Source: Atherinomorus stipes
Taxonomy: Eukaryota; Chordata; Actinopteri; Atheriniformes; Atherinidae
DNA: 64,000 nt
Assembly: GCA_023101725.1 (NCBI GenBank)
Contig: JALJCO010003062.1
Location: forward strand, 124,001-188,000
Direction of reading: 5' to 3'
A model generated the notes under the pieces. It was not told where the DNA came from, did not search any database, and worked only from the letters and a program-made list of their open reading frames with translations. How positions within the stretch are numbered: position 1 is the stretch's first letter; every line of letters begins with the position of its first letter. Below are positions 45,852-56,954 of this stretch, in pieces. The translations under genes were made by a program, and so were the position numbers.

Positions 45852-47162
45852 AGATTGAATTCCTTATAAGTCTAATCTTTTTTTATGACATAAGACAATT
45901 CATTCCAAAGAAATCCCCCACCTATTTTTCAGTATGATTTTGCACCTTTTTTTTTTTTTAAATAATGAATTATTTCTGTATTTTTGTTACAAGGGAGGTC
46001 AGTGATGTTTCCGCGTGATGGTCATTGTTCAAGGGAGCTGCTCCCATGTTGAAAAGGATTACCATTAGAATGACAGTAAATTCATTGTTGCAGATTAAAC
46101 AATTCAACAGTAAAAGTATTAGTAAAAGTATTAATTAATTAATTTATTTTTGTTTTTTATTTTGCAGTTTCCATAATAACATTATATAATAGAATATTTC
46201 ATTGAAAGCTGTTTGTTCTTGCACAACTCTTGTCATCTAATATTGTTTTAACCAAAAAATGTTTTATTCATGTCAATGTTTTAAAAATATTTAACAGTAG
46301 TTTCGTAAAAATGGTTACAGAATATGCCTTATGATAGATACAATGTCATAATAGTATAATAATGTTTTCAATAGGAAAGAAGAATTCATCCAAGGACACC
46401 AGTTAGGGTATCTACAGCCACATGTTATCCTTCAACTCATTAAAAACTTTTTTGAAATTATTTATTCAGCCTTGTCATTAGTTAATTTTCCATCCAACAC
46501 CAGGCAGAGACAACAGACTGAATAATAATTTTTTTGGTTGTTTGAGATGTTAGGACTGATACAGGCAGTAACATCACAAGCTTTGTTGAAGGATGTAGAT
46601 CTGAAGGTAAGATGAAGCAGAACATGTAATCTCTTGCACTGTGTGGGAGGATGAGGTTTAGCATCTCAATGCTAACATAAGAGAAGAACAGCGAGACAAT
46701 ATATCATAATCCACCACATCTATGCTTATATTGATGAGTGTATTATATGAACTCAGATTTATTTGTCATTTCTAAATATAACCTTTGAATGCATTGAATG
46801 TATTCAGTGATGTATTCACAGTATCACTTTCGCTTCCCTCCTAAATTTACAATTGCGCTAAATCCAGGCTGATCCATCACAGTAGTGACTGTTTTCCCAC
46901 AGTCTAATGCAGTTTACAGTTGTATACTGTATACACATATACATAAATACTGCCAAGATTACAAAGATTTGTTACAGTGTACCAACAGAGATGCAGGCTG
47001 TTGAACTGGATGCTTCCTCTCCTCTTAAGTCTAAAGGACACGGCGTCAGTGGTTTCCAGAAAGAATTTCACATTTTCATCCATCTCTCCACAGAACAGTT
47101 CTCCACTATGCCTCAGACTATTTTAAATGAGATATGGTTCAGAGAAGTGTTTGTCGATCCGG
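45852..47162. other. unassigned AT-rich sequence
   Basis: AT-rich DNA with poly-T near 45941-45960 and no recognisable coding sequence. A small ORF of 93 codons at 46907-47188 has no known domain and overlaps the next element's left end. Confidence 0.4.
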
Positions 47163-47997
47163 TAGCACTTTACATTACGGTACAGTAATAACATGGTAAT
47201 AGTGTGGTGACAAGATAGTTATACCGATGTAATAGCTACGTATTTACCTTAGTAATAACCCAGGTTTTCTGGTAGTTACACTGGGGATACCATGCTAACA
47301 ATATACACTATTATTGAAATTACAAGGTACTAAGGGACCTCAGACCTGTAACAGTGAGAGGGAAAATGATTTAAAGAGGTGAGACTACTTGGTAATTGTA
47401 TGGTTATATTGAAGTAATTATTTGGTAATTTACTAGAAATGTCTAGAAAAGGTAAATACAGTAAGATTTATTATAATGACAGATATGTCATCATAACCCA
47501 GAAATAACTGAGCAGTTTCTATGTAATAACTATGAAACAAGGCTGAAAAGGGGTCAATTAAATATTTCTCTTTTATTTCAAGGTAATTATACATTAAACC
47601 GCGCATCAACATGCAAAACAATAACATGGAAATATCCTTAATAATTTATATGTAACAACCATGAATCAGGGCTGCAAAATGATCAATGGCATGTTTCTGA
47701 GTTATTCTATGGTAATAATACATCAACTCACACATCAACATGCAAAACAATAACCTGGAAACATCCTAAGTAATTTGTATGTAACAATCATGAATCAGGG
47801 CTGCAAAATGATCTATTACCATATAACACAGAAACATGCAATAGATCATTTTACAGCCCTGATTCTGGTTATTACATAGAAATTACTTAGGATGATTCCA
47901 GGTTATTGTTTGGCATGTTGATGTGCGGTTTAATGTATAATTACCTTGAAATAAAAGAGAAATATTTAATTGACCCTTTTACAGCCTTGTTTCATAG
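47163..47997. mobile_element. foldback-type MITE, right end missing
   Basis: It starts AGCACTTTACATTACGG, a start like that of fish foldback MITEs. It contains a long inverted repeat: 47726-47817 pairs with 47840-47927 around a short loop, and 47550-47600 pairs with 47933-47985. The left half also holds a direct duplication of about 90 bp (CAACATGCAAAACAATAACCTGG-type unit at about 47605 and 47726). Its right end is cut off at the TTAA of the next element, so it is incomplete. Confidence 0.7.
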
Positions 47998-48001
47998 TTA
48001 A

Positions 48002-48363
48002 AGGGACTTGAGGCAGGAATTTTAAAAAAAACAAACATGCATGTCCATTTTTTTTCATACTAATGGGTGATAAAGCGCTAAATACCAAAAATAACGTTTC
48101 CACCCATGTTTCTCTCCGTTGCATTGAACAGCCTGTGTGCTGCAAAATGCGCTGCAATTCGGTGGCCAAATTTCCTGCGCTGCCCTGCGGACGTGACGTC
48201 CACACTTTAAGCGATAGTTATGGATTCTTCTGCCGTCAGAAAACGATCTAGATCAACTGAAAGACACTAAAAAGTGTAACTACGAAGAAAAAGCTTAGTA
48301 AACAACATTATAGCTTTCCAGCTCTGCCATGCGGACGTGACGTCAAATGATGCTACAGTCCCT
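48002..48363 (+). mobile_element. TTAA-inserted MITE (Kolobok/T2 type), family B copy 2
   Basis: A 362-bp copy of the element at 4958-5434. It begins AGGGACTTGAGGCAGG and ends CTACAGTCCCT, flanked by TTAA at 47998-48001 and 48364-48367. The ATGGATTCTTCTGCCGTCAG exon-like start is conserved, but the splice-donor GTGAGT of the first copy is here CTTAGT. It contains two CRE-like TGACGTC(A/C) sites (near 48196 and 48340). The right-hand flank is a Harbinger MITE missing its first bases. Confidence 0.8.
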
Positions 48364-48559
48364 TTAAATGTGATTTGGGGGTCAACAACGCACCTAACGG
48401 CCAAAGTTAGACACTGGGTTGCTAAAACGTCAAACGCTTGATTTCCAGCGTCAAGACGCCTCTGATGCTCATCGAGGGATATCCAGCCAAGGTGCGCTCG
48501 ACACACATTGGGACAAGCCTCTCCTTTTTTTTTTTTCCTTTCACCGGTCTGTTTGCACA

Positions 48560-48661
48560 ATGGCAGATGCAGTAGAGAGAGGGGCTCGGGTTTATGTGAT
48601 TAACAAAGCAGGGAATGTTGTCGTCGGGTGTCTCTGCTCCGTGTCTGGGTTCACCAGATGA
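48560..48661 (+). other. short frame shared with another Harbinger MITE copy
   Basis: A 33-codon frame, ATG at 48560 to TGA at 48659. It contains YVINKAGNVVVGCLCSVSG, the counterpart of the frame at 13148-13258. The matching peptide is conserved at more positions than the surrounding DNA appears to be, but the comparison is by eye. The function is unknown. Confidence 0.35.
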
Positions 48662-48743
48662 TTCAGGTGTTCTGAGTGTGATGAGTTTCACCGTTTACTC
48701 CAGGAGCTGCTTGCTTTCAGCTGTCTGATCCAGCCCAGTTTAA

Positions 48744-49901
48744 AGGAGCTGTATCATGCTTTTCAAACGTTCCGAAAGTCAAATACAGGCATTTATAAGC
48801 TAAATATGTTCCCATCGCTAGAAACTAATTTGGTGTTAAAGATTACTTTTTTTATGCGTCTAATTTCCAACACGGAAGTAAGATGGCTGACTGTCCTGAA
48901 CCATGGAGCTCTCGACCAATTGCAACATGTTTTACGTCCATTTCATGATGTCGCCCCGGAAGAGACACTTATTCTGAAGGATCACAGAATTGTTCTAAAC
49001 ACTGGCACCGGCAGCTCACATGGATGTTATTTGTAAACATTGATGGATAATCGGACTCCGATCGACAGGATAAAATGGACCAGCCTGTTATGGAGCTGTA
49101 TGCGCTCGACCGAGAGTCTGATATGGAGTTTGAAGTACCACAGAGACCCCTGACAAGTAAGTAGGCTAAATAGTAAAAGTAACAAGTAAAAGTAACAAAT
49201 CATAGGCTAATACTTAGCATTGAGCCGAGAGACATTTTTACTCATCGGTGTTGGTGTCTGTCCGTGAGGCGATTTATAGTAGGAACTGCGTCAGGTTTCA
49301 GTTGTAATCCCCGAGAAAAAAACACTTTACTGCCCGAGACTCATGAAGTTGTCAGGAGTAAAGTTCACACACAAAGTTGAGTTTTTGTTTCTGCTTCTGA
49401 AGTTATAATCCAACCACTTCTGGCAAGTCGATTCATCCAGTACAACAAATAAACTTCCAAGCCGAACGAAACCACATTTTTCCCCAACTTGCCGTCCCCT
49501 AGAGCTTAAAAAAATAAAATAAAATCTCCTGAACTCTGGAGCAAACGTCTGTTAGCTGATGGCTGTTTTTCTCTGAGGAAATCTTCCTGCAGGCTGTTAG
49601 TTTCTTCCTCAGAGAGTGTGTATAGGTTAGGATTCTCTGAGTTTCTGTTCAACAAAGAGGGCATCTTGCTACGATGCTGCACATGCGTGTTTGACGCTTC
49701 ATGATTGGTGCCATCTCGTTCCGTATACCGGTGTCAGTCAGTTATGTTACGGAAGTTGGAGCTTGGCCTGAATATTCAAATAGATTACTCAAATATGCAC
49801 AAATAAAGAAAAAAAACTACCTAAATGAAGTTTTTATAAGGAAATAACGCAATAACATGCTGAAAAACTCTTTAAAGTCCATTTTTCATGATAGGGCTCC
49901 T
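48744..49901 (-). mobile_element. TTAA-inserted element with THAP relic (Kolobok/T2 type), family C copy 2
   Basis: A 1158-bp element in opposite orientation to the 39194-40681 copy, flanked by TTAA at 48740-48743 and 49902-49905. Its ends AGGAGCTGTATCATG and the complement AGGAGCCCTATCATG form a close inverted pair. A minus-strand THAP end is visible at 49380-49273: NFTPDNFMSL and then, in another frame, LKPDAVPTI. Upstream on the minus strand, IDLP-like and TQLL.CVN residues precede it. The frame contains stops, so it is inactive. Confidence 0.8.
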
Positions 49902-50340
49902 TTAACAACCCGCTGTCCCGATGCGGGACAGCATTATAAGCCCAGTAAATCCCATCGGCACAGCAGGTCATCAAACCACCATTAAGAAACCAGACTCAGA
50001 TCACAGTTTATCCTCCTCTGTCTTCAGAGAGAAGATTCCCTGGGTTCTTCTTGGTGTTTCCTGTCCTGTCATAAAATGTGGGTCTGTGTCATGACATTGA
50101 GTCACTGATTGGTTGATGCTCCGCATCAAGACGCCAAAGTTCAGATTTCCCAACTCTGGCATCTGCTGCACGTGACGCGTCAAATGCTTAATATCTCAAA
50201 ACTCGACACGCAAAACGCGCTCGATGCTCGTAACGCACCGCAGGGTTTTCGACGCCTCCTTGACGCGCATCTGCCATTGACTTTGCAAGTAAACCTGACG
50301 CCCTTGACACCCAAATCGCGCTTGGTGTGTACGCACCGCA

Positions 50341-50938
50341 AGGGTGCGTTCACACTCCGGCAGTTTGGTCTGCTTTAAACGGACCGTGGTCCGATTCCAC
50401 GGATAGTCAGCTTCATTTGGCGCAGTCTGAATACCAACCTTACTCTGGTGTGCACCAAAGAAGCGGACTCTGGTCCGCCTGAAAGCCAGGGGCCTCGCTT
50501 CACTTGCAAATGGACTATCCACCATGGACATCCAGCGCACCTAATGGAGTGACGTTTGTCGACTGCAATAAAGCAGAAGAAAAAGAAGTCGGAGGAAGTG
50601 GGGTAGAATATCATTTGGGTTGGAGGAAAAACAATGCAAACAGCGTGTGTTTGAAGAAGCCTAGGTCAAAACCACAACGAAAAACAACTGGAAAATGTGT
50701 AGACAGAGATGGAGCCTAATAATGAGAAGCAGAGAGATTTCCACTTTCATCACAGAGTATTTGGGAGCGTCGGCCTCCAGCGGGGAGCTGTTTAACTATG
50801 GTGGTTTAACCAGGCGGGTTGGTCTACTTAGGTTACTGCAGTTCGAACGCAAACCAAAGCAAAGGAATGTGCAATTTTTTTAGAAATCCCTGCCTAATTG
50901 GGCCGAGGTCCCAGACTATCCTGGTGTGAATGCACCCT
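50341..50938. mobile_element. MITE with AGGGTGCGTTCACAC ends
   Basis: A 598-bp element beginning AGGGTGCGTTCACACTCCGG and ending CCTGGTGTGAATGCACCCT, a clear inverted pair. It abuts the right end of the Harbinger MITE. The GTGCATTCACACC-type ends are common in teleost PIF/Harbinger-like MITEs. A clean target duplication was not found (flanks CCGCA and AAACA). Confidence 0.7.
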
Positions 50939-51149
50939 AAACATTGTAAAGGTGCATTACTGCCCCCTATAGGTGACCCACGAGACAACTTCTCACTTAA
51001 ACTGGAAATCTTGCCAAATTTAATCTTGTGAGATCTCGTAGCATGAGATCTCGTTACACCCCTATTTATTTACATTTATTTTTTGCTTGCATATGTTATT
51101 ACTTTTTAAAGCACTTTTGAGCTATAACTTGATTGAAAATTTTGAACCA

Positions 51150-51605
51150 TACCGTCTTATTCCATTTATCCAGGGTCAGGTCAGGGGGGTAGCTGCCTAA
51201 GCAAGGAAGCCCAGACTTCCATCTCCCTGGCCACAGCTGCCAGCTCATCCAGGGGGATCCCAAGGCGTTCCCAGACTAGCCGGGAGATGAAGTCCCTCCA
51301 GTGTGTGCTGGGTCTTCCCCGGTACCTTGTTCCAGTGGGACACCAGTGCCCGGGACACTACACCAAGGAGGCGTCCAGGAGGCATCTTGACCAGATGCCC
51401 GAGCCACCTCATCTGGCTTCTCTTGATGTTGAGGAGCAGCAACTCTACCTTGAGCCCCTCCTGGATGACCGAGCTTCTCACCCTATCTCTATGGGAGAGC
51501 CCGGCCACCCTGCGGAGGAAACTCATTTCAGCCGCATGTACCAGTGACCTCATTCTTTAGGTCACTACTCACAGCTTGTGACCATAGATTAGGGTAGGAC
51601 CATTT
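51150..51605 (-). pseudogene. RTE/Rex-like LINE ORF2 C-terminal region, partial
   Basis: The minus strand over 51553-51245 reads HAAEMSFLRRVAGLSHRD, then RSSVIQEGLKVELLL, then SQMRWLGHLVKMPPGRL. This is the characteristic C-terminal block of a fish non-LTR retrotransposon ORF2. I assign it to the RTE/Rex group by memory, with modest confidence. Beyond 51245 the 3' part (LPASLGTPWDPPG and GGCAGCTACC sequence) continues to about 51150. It is a fragment: the catalytic core is in the piece at 52569-52800, separated by MITE insertions. Confidence 0.7.
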
Positions 51606-51679
51606 CTTCCATTTATCTGAGATCAATTCTCAGAGGCAAGAGATGCAGGATAGAGACCCAGACACCCCCCAGTGACGCT

Positions 51680-52350
51680 GACCTGGCTTTACACAGGGTC
51701 TGTGCACGCTGCATACCGGCTGCACTGCAGCTTTGTGTTGACCTCCAGGAACGAGCATTTACACCATGCACGGTGTGCCCGTGAGCACACCCTGTGTTGC
51801 TAGATCCATGACATCACAGAATCACATAAACCAAAACCACACTCTGCCTGTCTGATTCATCTTCGGGTCTCTTGGATTAATGTTTGTCAGATTGTAGAAC
51901 TACCATACTGTAGGTACGTGCTTTTTCCCAATGGTTAGTTTTGTCCACGTTTGTTTTTCATTGCAAGTATTGCTGACAGTTAACTAATATCTTAGTTAAT
52001 TCAGAGCTCTGAGTTGTGGTTATCTAAGTGCAACAGCACTCAAAAATGACTTTGTTTCTGCCTTGTTCAGATTGTCAGATTCAGATGTTTAGCAGTTGAA
52101 AATCTGATGTCTTACACTGAATCCCTTGTCTGATTTCCTGCCTGGTCTGAACTATTGAAATTTACACAGTGTCGTGCGTGCTCCGTCAAAAATATAACTG
52201 GGGCATATACAGTATTTAGTGCAGTGGCGTGACATGACAGAGCAATGATGGATGACTCGCGTGCTCGATGGGAGCCGAACCATTGACTACAATGGGGGTG
52301 TTTAGTTGCGTGACCCAGCACTCACGGACCCGGTGTAAAGCCGGGGTTAG
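51680..52350. mobile_element. possible MITE with GGCTTTACAC ends
   Basis: The left sequence GACCTGGCTTTACACAGGGTCTGTG (51679-51703) and the complement of GGACCCGGTGTAAAGCCGGGGTTA (52327-52350) match over about 20 bases. This suggests an inverted-repeat element between the two LINE pieces. No target duplication or coding sequence was found. Confidence 0.4.
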
Positions 52351-52375
52351 ACTTAGAGGGGCTGCTGTAACCTTT

Positions 52376-52568
52376 AGTGTTGTAGTCAAGACCACACCGC
52401 TGAGACCAAGCACTGAGAGGTTTTGTTACACGACGTTACAAGACATTACCGAGAACAGGAACCGAGACAAGACCAAGATGTTACCGAAACGAGGGACCAA
52501 GACCAAGACATTGTACAGGACTCGGTAATGTCTTGGTCCTGGTGATATGGTCTTGACTACAACACTAC
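52376..52568. mobile_element. hAT MITE with AGTGTTGTAGTC ends
   Basis: A 193-bp element with the inverted ends AGTGTTGTAGTCAAGACCA and the complement TGGTCTTGACTACAACACT. An exact 8-bp duplication, TAACCTTT, flanks it at 52368-52375 and 52569-52576. Inside, GACCAAG words repeat several times. The ends and duplication are those of a common fish hAT MITE. No ORF. Confidence 0.9.
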
Positions 52569-52800
52569 TAACCTTTATCCCAATTGCTTTACACTCAGCT
52601 GTGAACCAGTCCAGTGCATGCTGAGGATCTTGGTCTGAGTAAACCAACAGAACCGCATCATCTACAAAAAGCAGGGATTCAACCCAAACTTTCCGAAACC
52701 TCCCACACTCTCCTCTTCCCAACTGCACCCTGAGAGACCATCAACACCACAAGCATTACTGGTGACAGGGGGAGTCAGACTCAGACATGCACTGTGAACA
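52569..52800 (-). pseudogene. LINE reverse transcriptase active-site fragment (RTE/Rex-like)
   Basis: On the minus strand the frame through 52728-52570 contains RFRKVWVESLLFVDDAVLL and YSDQDPQHALDWFTAECKA. This is the reverse-transcriptase palm motif, with FVDD in place of the common FADD, where the two aspartates bind catalytic metal. Together with the C-terminal fragment at 51150-51605 it probably belonged to one LINE copy, later interrupted. The frame is not continuous, so the protein is non-functional. Confidence 0.75.
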
Positions 52801-52904
52801 AGTTTGACCTTTTAAACTTTTAAAGTGGTGTTAAGCAGTTGGCCTGCTTTTTCTCAGAATAATGCTGGCCCCAAACCTCATTATTTATCATCTTATAAAA
52901 TCAT

Positions 52905-53040
52905 AGATTTTTTATTATTATCATTATTATTATTTGATCATCATCCTCAGAATAATCTTCATAATCATCATCATCACCATTGCTGTTATTATCCTTATCA
53001 TAACCATCATCATCAATATCATGATCATCATCTTCACTAT
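52905..53040. repeat. degenerate ATT/ATC trinucleotide tract
   Basis: An imperfect run of TTA, TCA and ATC units, followed by an AT-rich flank. A 96-codon plus-strand frame across it (52825-53115) is H- and Y-rich because of the repeat. Confidence 0.9.
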
Positions 53041-53990
53041 ATTTTTATTACAATCAACAGTTTTCTTGTTTCTTGTTATTTTTTCTTCATAGAAAAAAAT
53101 AAAGAAAAAGTTTGATTAAGTCAAGATTAAAAAAGTTTTTTTCATGAGGAAACTCAAATCTTCTTCACAGTTTCAGAACCTCATATGTCATATATCTCAG
53201 CATGGTGTGCAGCGTCCTCAAAACATTTGAGAAAACTGATATAGGACAAAAGAAGATGTGTCTGATTGTTACACAGTACTGAACTACATTTTTTCTCTAA
53301 CCATCATCATTAGGATTACTTCAAACATTCCTGTGTATTTCTGTATGTTGTCCATTTTCTTTGGTTTTCTACAGTTTGTAGCCTGGTATCACAGATAGTT
53401 TTGTCCTTGGTTCAGTTGCAACCATTAACTTTAAACTTCTTTTTTAATCTTAAAGTCAGGTGATATCGTACTTTGTTCTCTACTTCTGTGTAAAGTGGTC
53501 TTCAAGCATCTGTTTAAGTCTTTTAATATCATCACTTATCTGTTCAAGCTAAATTCAAGAAGAAATCCACATTCATCTAAGAATTACTTAACACAAATTA
53601 CCCAAGATCCTCTTTGCTTTACTATTTAAATTAAGGGTCATTTGCACATCTTATGGCTTAACTCATCTTATTTAAGACTCAGAAGTAATTTTCTTTCTAA
53701 CAGCTTTACATAATATCTACTTTCCTTTGCTCTCCATATAATGACACCTCTGTTCAAAGGCTGGCGATTAATTTATTTGGAAGTAATCAGAAACGGAATT
53801 CTGTTTTTACTTTCTAGACAACCATGGTCTGCTTGAACCATTCACAGCATCTCCAAAATCACAACCAAGTGTTCTCGCAACCAACCCAAACAGTGTCTGA
53901 TAACAGAGTGACCTCTAAAAGAGTTATAACTATCTAAACTGTAAATCAAAACAGAATGCAATGACTTGTAAATCTCATATACCAATATTT
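53041..53990. other. unassigned AT-rich sequence
   Basis: No gene, RNA or element signature is visible. Confidence 0.4.
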
Positions 53991-53997
53991 TATTTTA

Positions 53998-54098
53998 CAA
54001 ATCTCTATCTACATGCATTTCAAGGTCGGTGCTACACCAAAATCTGTGACCCATCAGAATCTATGCACTTACAGTCTGGAGTGATGTCATGAAATGGG
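53998..54098. repeat. fragment of the TTAA/THAP family C element
   Basis: The stretch ACAAATCTCTATCTACATG, TTTCAAGGTCGGTGCTACAC, AAATCTGTGACCC, and ATGTCATGAAAT matches the 40384-40480 part of the family C element at moderate identity. It is interrupted at 54100 by another element. No coding sequence. Confidence 0.65.
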
Positions 54099-54103
54099 CA
54101 CAC

Positions 54104-54450
54104 ACCAGAGATGGGGACTCGAGTCAGGGACTCGGACTCGAAACGCACTTAAGTCGCATTCACCAGAGACTTCAGACTTGACTCGAACTCGCCCTCAAAA
54201 GACTTCAGACTCGACTTGACTTGCGGTTTGAGACTCGCCTCAGACTCATGAACATTAAACAAAAAAAAAATATGTTTTTTCCCCCTCATGATCTCTATCT
54301 GATCTCCTGTCTGTCTGTGACTGCTGTCATTCCCCCAGACTACACTGACGTAACGTCAAACAGACGCGCCCACACGTGCACTCAGTCAAAACAACGGGAG
54401 CGCCAGTGAACAGCGTGATGCCGCACATCAGCGCATCACTGTAACTTTGG
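54104..54450. mobile_element. hAT-like element fragment with GACTCGAGTC words
   Basis: It starts AGAGATGGGGACTCGAGTC and is followed by repeated GACTCG and GACTTG words until about 54245, as in a common fish hAT element. The opposite end was not found. The rest (54250-54450) includes ACTGACGTAACGTCAAACAG and is unassigned. Confidence 0.55.
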
Positions 54451-56950
54451 GTATTAAAAACTTAATCAAAGTGACAAATATATGAGCATCAAGCTGCAAC
54501 ATCTGTGTTCTAGAAATCTGGGACACTGGATTCCCCACATCCACCTTAAGTACACCTGGACAGGTTAGTCACTGTGTGAAAGGTATCCAGAAGAAGAATG
54601 AGAAGTTTACTGAACACTGTTTCCATTAACTGTGACGTTGCCATGACAACATTAAACTGGGACCAAACTGGAATCAGACCCTGCTGTAAACAACACAAGA
54701 TTACTGGCTCTGTTAGAAAAGTCCAGCTGTTGTTGATTAACGAGTATCAGAAAAATTTATTTAAACTGGATCTAAATGACTGCTGAATCCAAAATAAGAT
54801 GTTGAGGATTTTTCAGTTTTAAAATCACTAATATTTTCTGCACTCAGCCCACACAGTTGTATGCAGCATTAGTCTGCCAGAAATTGAGCAGCAGCGACAG
54901 TCTTTCTAACTTAGCGACTTTGTTGCCATATTTAGTGAGTTTTCAGATCCCTCTAGCATTTTTTTCCCCAAATAAGCGATTAGCAACTAGTCTAGCGACT
55001 CTTTTCTAGTGGTATTGGAGACTTTTGGAGACTGACATGAAAGTATGTATTGTTTACTCTTCTCTAACAACAGGTGCTCCGCCCACCCCTCTCTGCTTCA
55101 AAAATGCAGAGTCCTCAAGCAGCAGCGTCTCTCCTCCCAGCTGCAGACAGAACATGTACCTCTGCTCTTTGAACTAGACTGAAAATTAAATGCTCAAAGA
55201 TTCACTGGCTGGTCTTACTGTCAGGTATTATGGTGTGGATGAAAGAAAGTTAAAAGTACTGTAGCATGTTGTAGACTGTTGACTGCAAATCAAACTCGTG
55301 TCTCTGGTTGCACTTTGTGACTCAGTATTTTGACAGAGTCGTACTTTGGTTGCAGTTTTGTGCACATTGTTTGCACTTAAGAAAAGAAGAAGAAATATTT
55401 AATTCTGTTTGTGGAAAGGAGTTCAACTGAAAGGTCATGCTTTAGTCATGGATGGATACAATTTAAAGAGCATTTCTAAATGCACCTGCATTGTTTTGTG
55501 ATTGTTATATAAAGACGTCCGATTTTCAAGCCATATTTTGTCATTTTAGTTTTCTCAAAAGTAATGTGAAAATATTGTTTTGTCTCGCTCTTGTGGACCC
55601 ATTATCGTCTCATCTCATAAGTTAAGTGTATCATCACACCCCTATAAATAAATATTTTTAACCCTTTAAGAGAGCAACTTTTGAGGCAGGCTTCCTCTTT
55701 AATCAGTTGGACAGATGGACTCCTAAAGAAACACAATGCAATCCTCACTCTGAAATCGGACTTAGATCATTTTGAAAAAAAGGAAACAAGATCTGAATAA
55801 GTGTTGGCGTAGAAGTCCACTTTTCTATAAAAAAAGTAAAGGTAAATAGTTGTTGTTTCCAAACATAATGTTCCTCCAGCTATCACCACTCGGCCTTCAT
55901 CACTTTAACTATTCATCCTATCATCCAATACCAGTTTTTCACCCAACTTTAACTGACACTAAATAACAGCATCAAACTCATACTCTCAGATCAGTTTTTA
56001 AATGGCTAGCATCCGACTCTGGTTCATTTACAAGCAGCTGTGCAGAGGTTTTATTTTCAGTCCAGATGCTGCAGCTGATTAGGTAAATGCTGGCATCAGC
56101 CTGCTGCTTCTCCGGCCAAACAGAAATATAGATTTCACCTCGGCTACACACACAAACACGATATAGCATTTACACTTGCATGCACATTACCTTTTGGCTG
56201 TTATTATCACATTGCACCCACTCAGTGAGTCGGTGTGTTGGTTGAGTGGCCAGAGGCTTCAAGTATTGAGTCTTATTACAGCAGTCCAGGCAAAGAGGGA
56301 TCGTATCAATGTAAACTTGGAAAACAGCTGGGAGGGGGAGAGAAGGCTACCTTTTAGTCTGCAACATGAGCGTAGACTTCAAAATGTCATTTGTGGTTGC
56401 TGGGCAGATTAAATGGACCTGTATATGTTAGCTGAAAACAGAATGAATCTGATAAAAGAAGCCTTTCAGCTTTTGGCTGTTTGGTTGCAGTTATTTAAAC
56501 TGCCTGTGTCTGGTTTGTTGAAGGCTGCAAACAAACAAGGATTTATTATTATTATTTATAGTAGCCACTTCCACATTTCAAAGATAATACAGGCAATCAC
56601 CTAAAATATCTTCGAAGCCTGAAACTTTCTTTCAAGCTAAAAATCATCTCTTCTGTCAAGTATGTAATATTTATCCAAACTTTATTCAAAACCCCAGCTG
56701 TAAGCATGCTTTGGGTGAAAGCAACGCTACAAAACTTTCTGACCTTAAATCTCTGTGCTTCTGGCTCATTTTGTTGGTACACAACAAAGAAACCCAAGAG
56801 GACCATTATCAGAAGAAGAAAAGAAAGACAAAGTGACAGAGAAAGATATTGCTCAAGAGTCAACATCAGGTTGACTTTTAATGCATTCCGAATCAGCATT
56901 CTTTAGGGGGTGCAACAAAAGGGCAAACTCTGTGGGAGAATAGTGATGTC
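54451..56950. other. unassigned sequence
   Basis: No gene is supported. Parts near 54840-55060 repeat the words AGCGACT and CTAGCGAC, like a degenerate element. The block 55585-55650, with TCTCATCTCAT and ATCACACCCCTA, is probably an hAT right-end remnant. Small ORFs (56597-56899 minus, 56706-56906 plus) have no recognisable domain. Confidence 0.35.
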
Positions 56951-56954
56951 ACTT

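Larger units (their letters stand above)
48368..50337 (+). mobile_element. PIF/Harbinger MITE, family H copy 3, split
   Basis: It matches the element at 12976-13704 in two parts, 48368-48739 and 49906-50337. The parts are separated by the TTAA element at 48744-49901, which inserted at CAGTTTAA as shown by the uninterrupted copy near 13286. The left inverted end is missing (sequence begins GTGATTTGGGGGTC), probably lost when the neighbouring TTAA element joined. The right end (GCTTGGTGTGTACGCACC) is diverged. No transposase. Confidence 0.8.
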
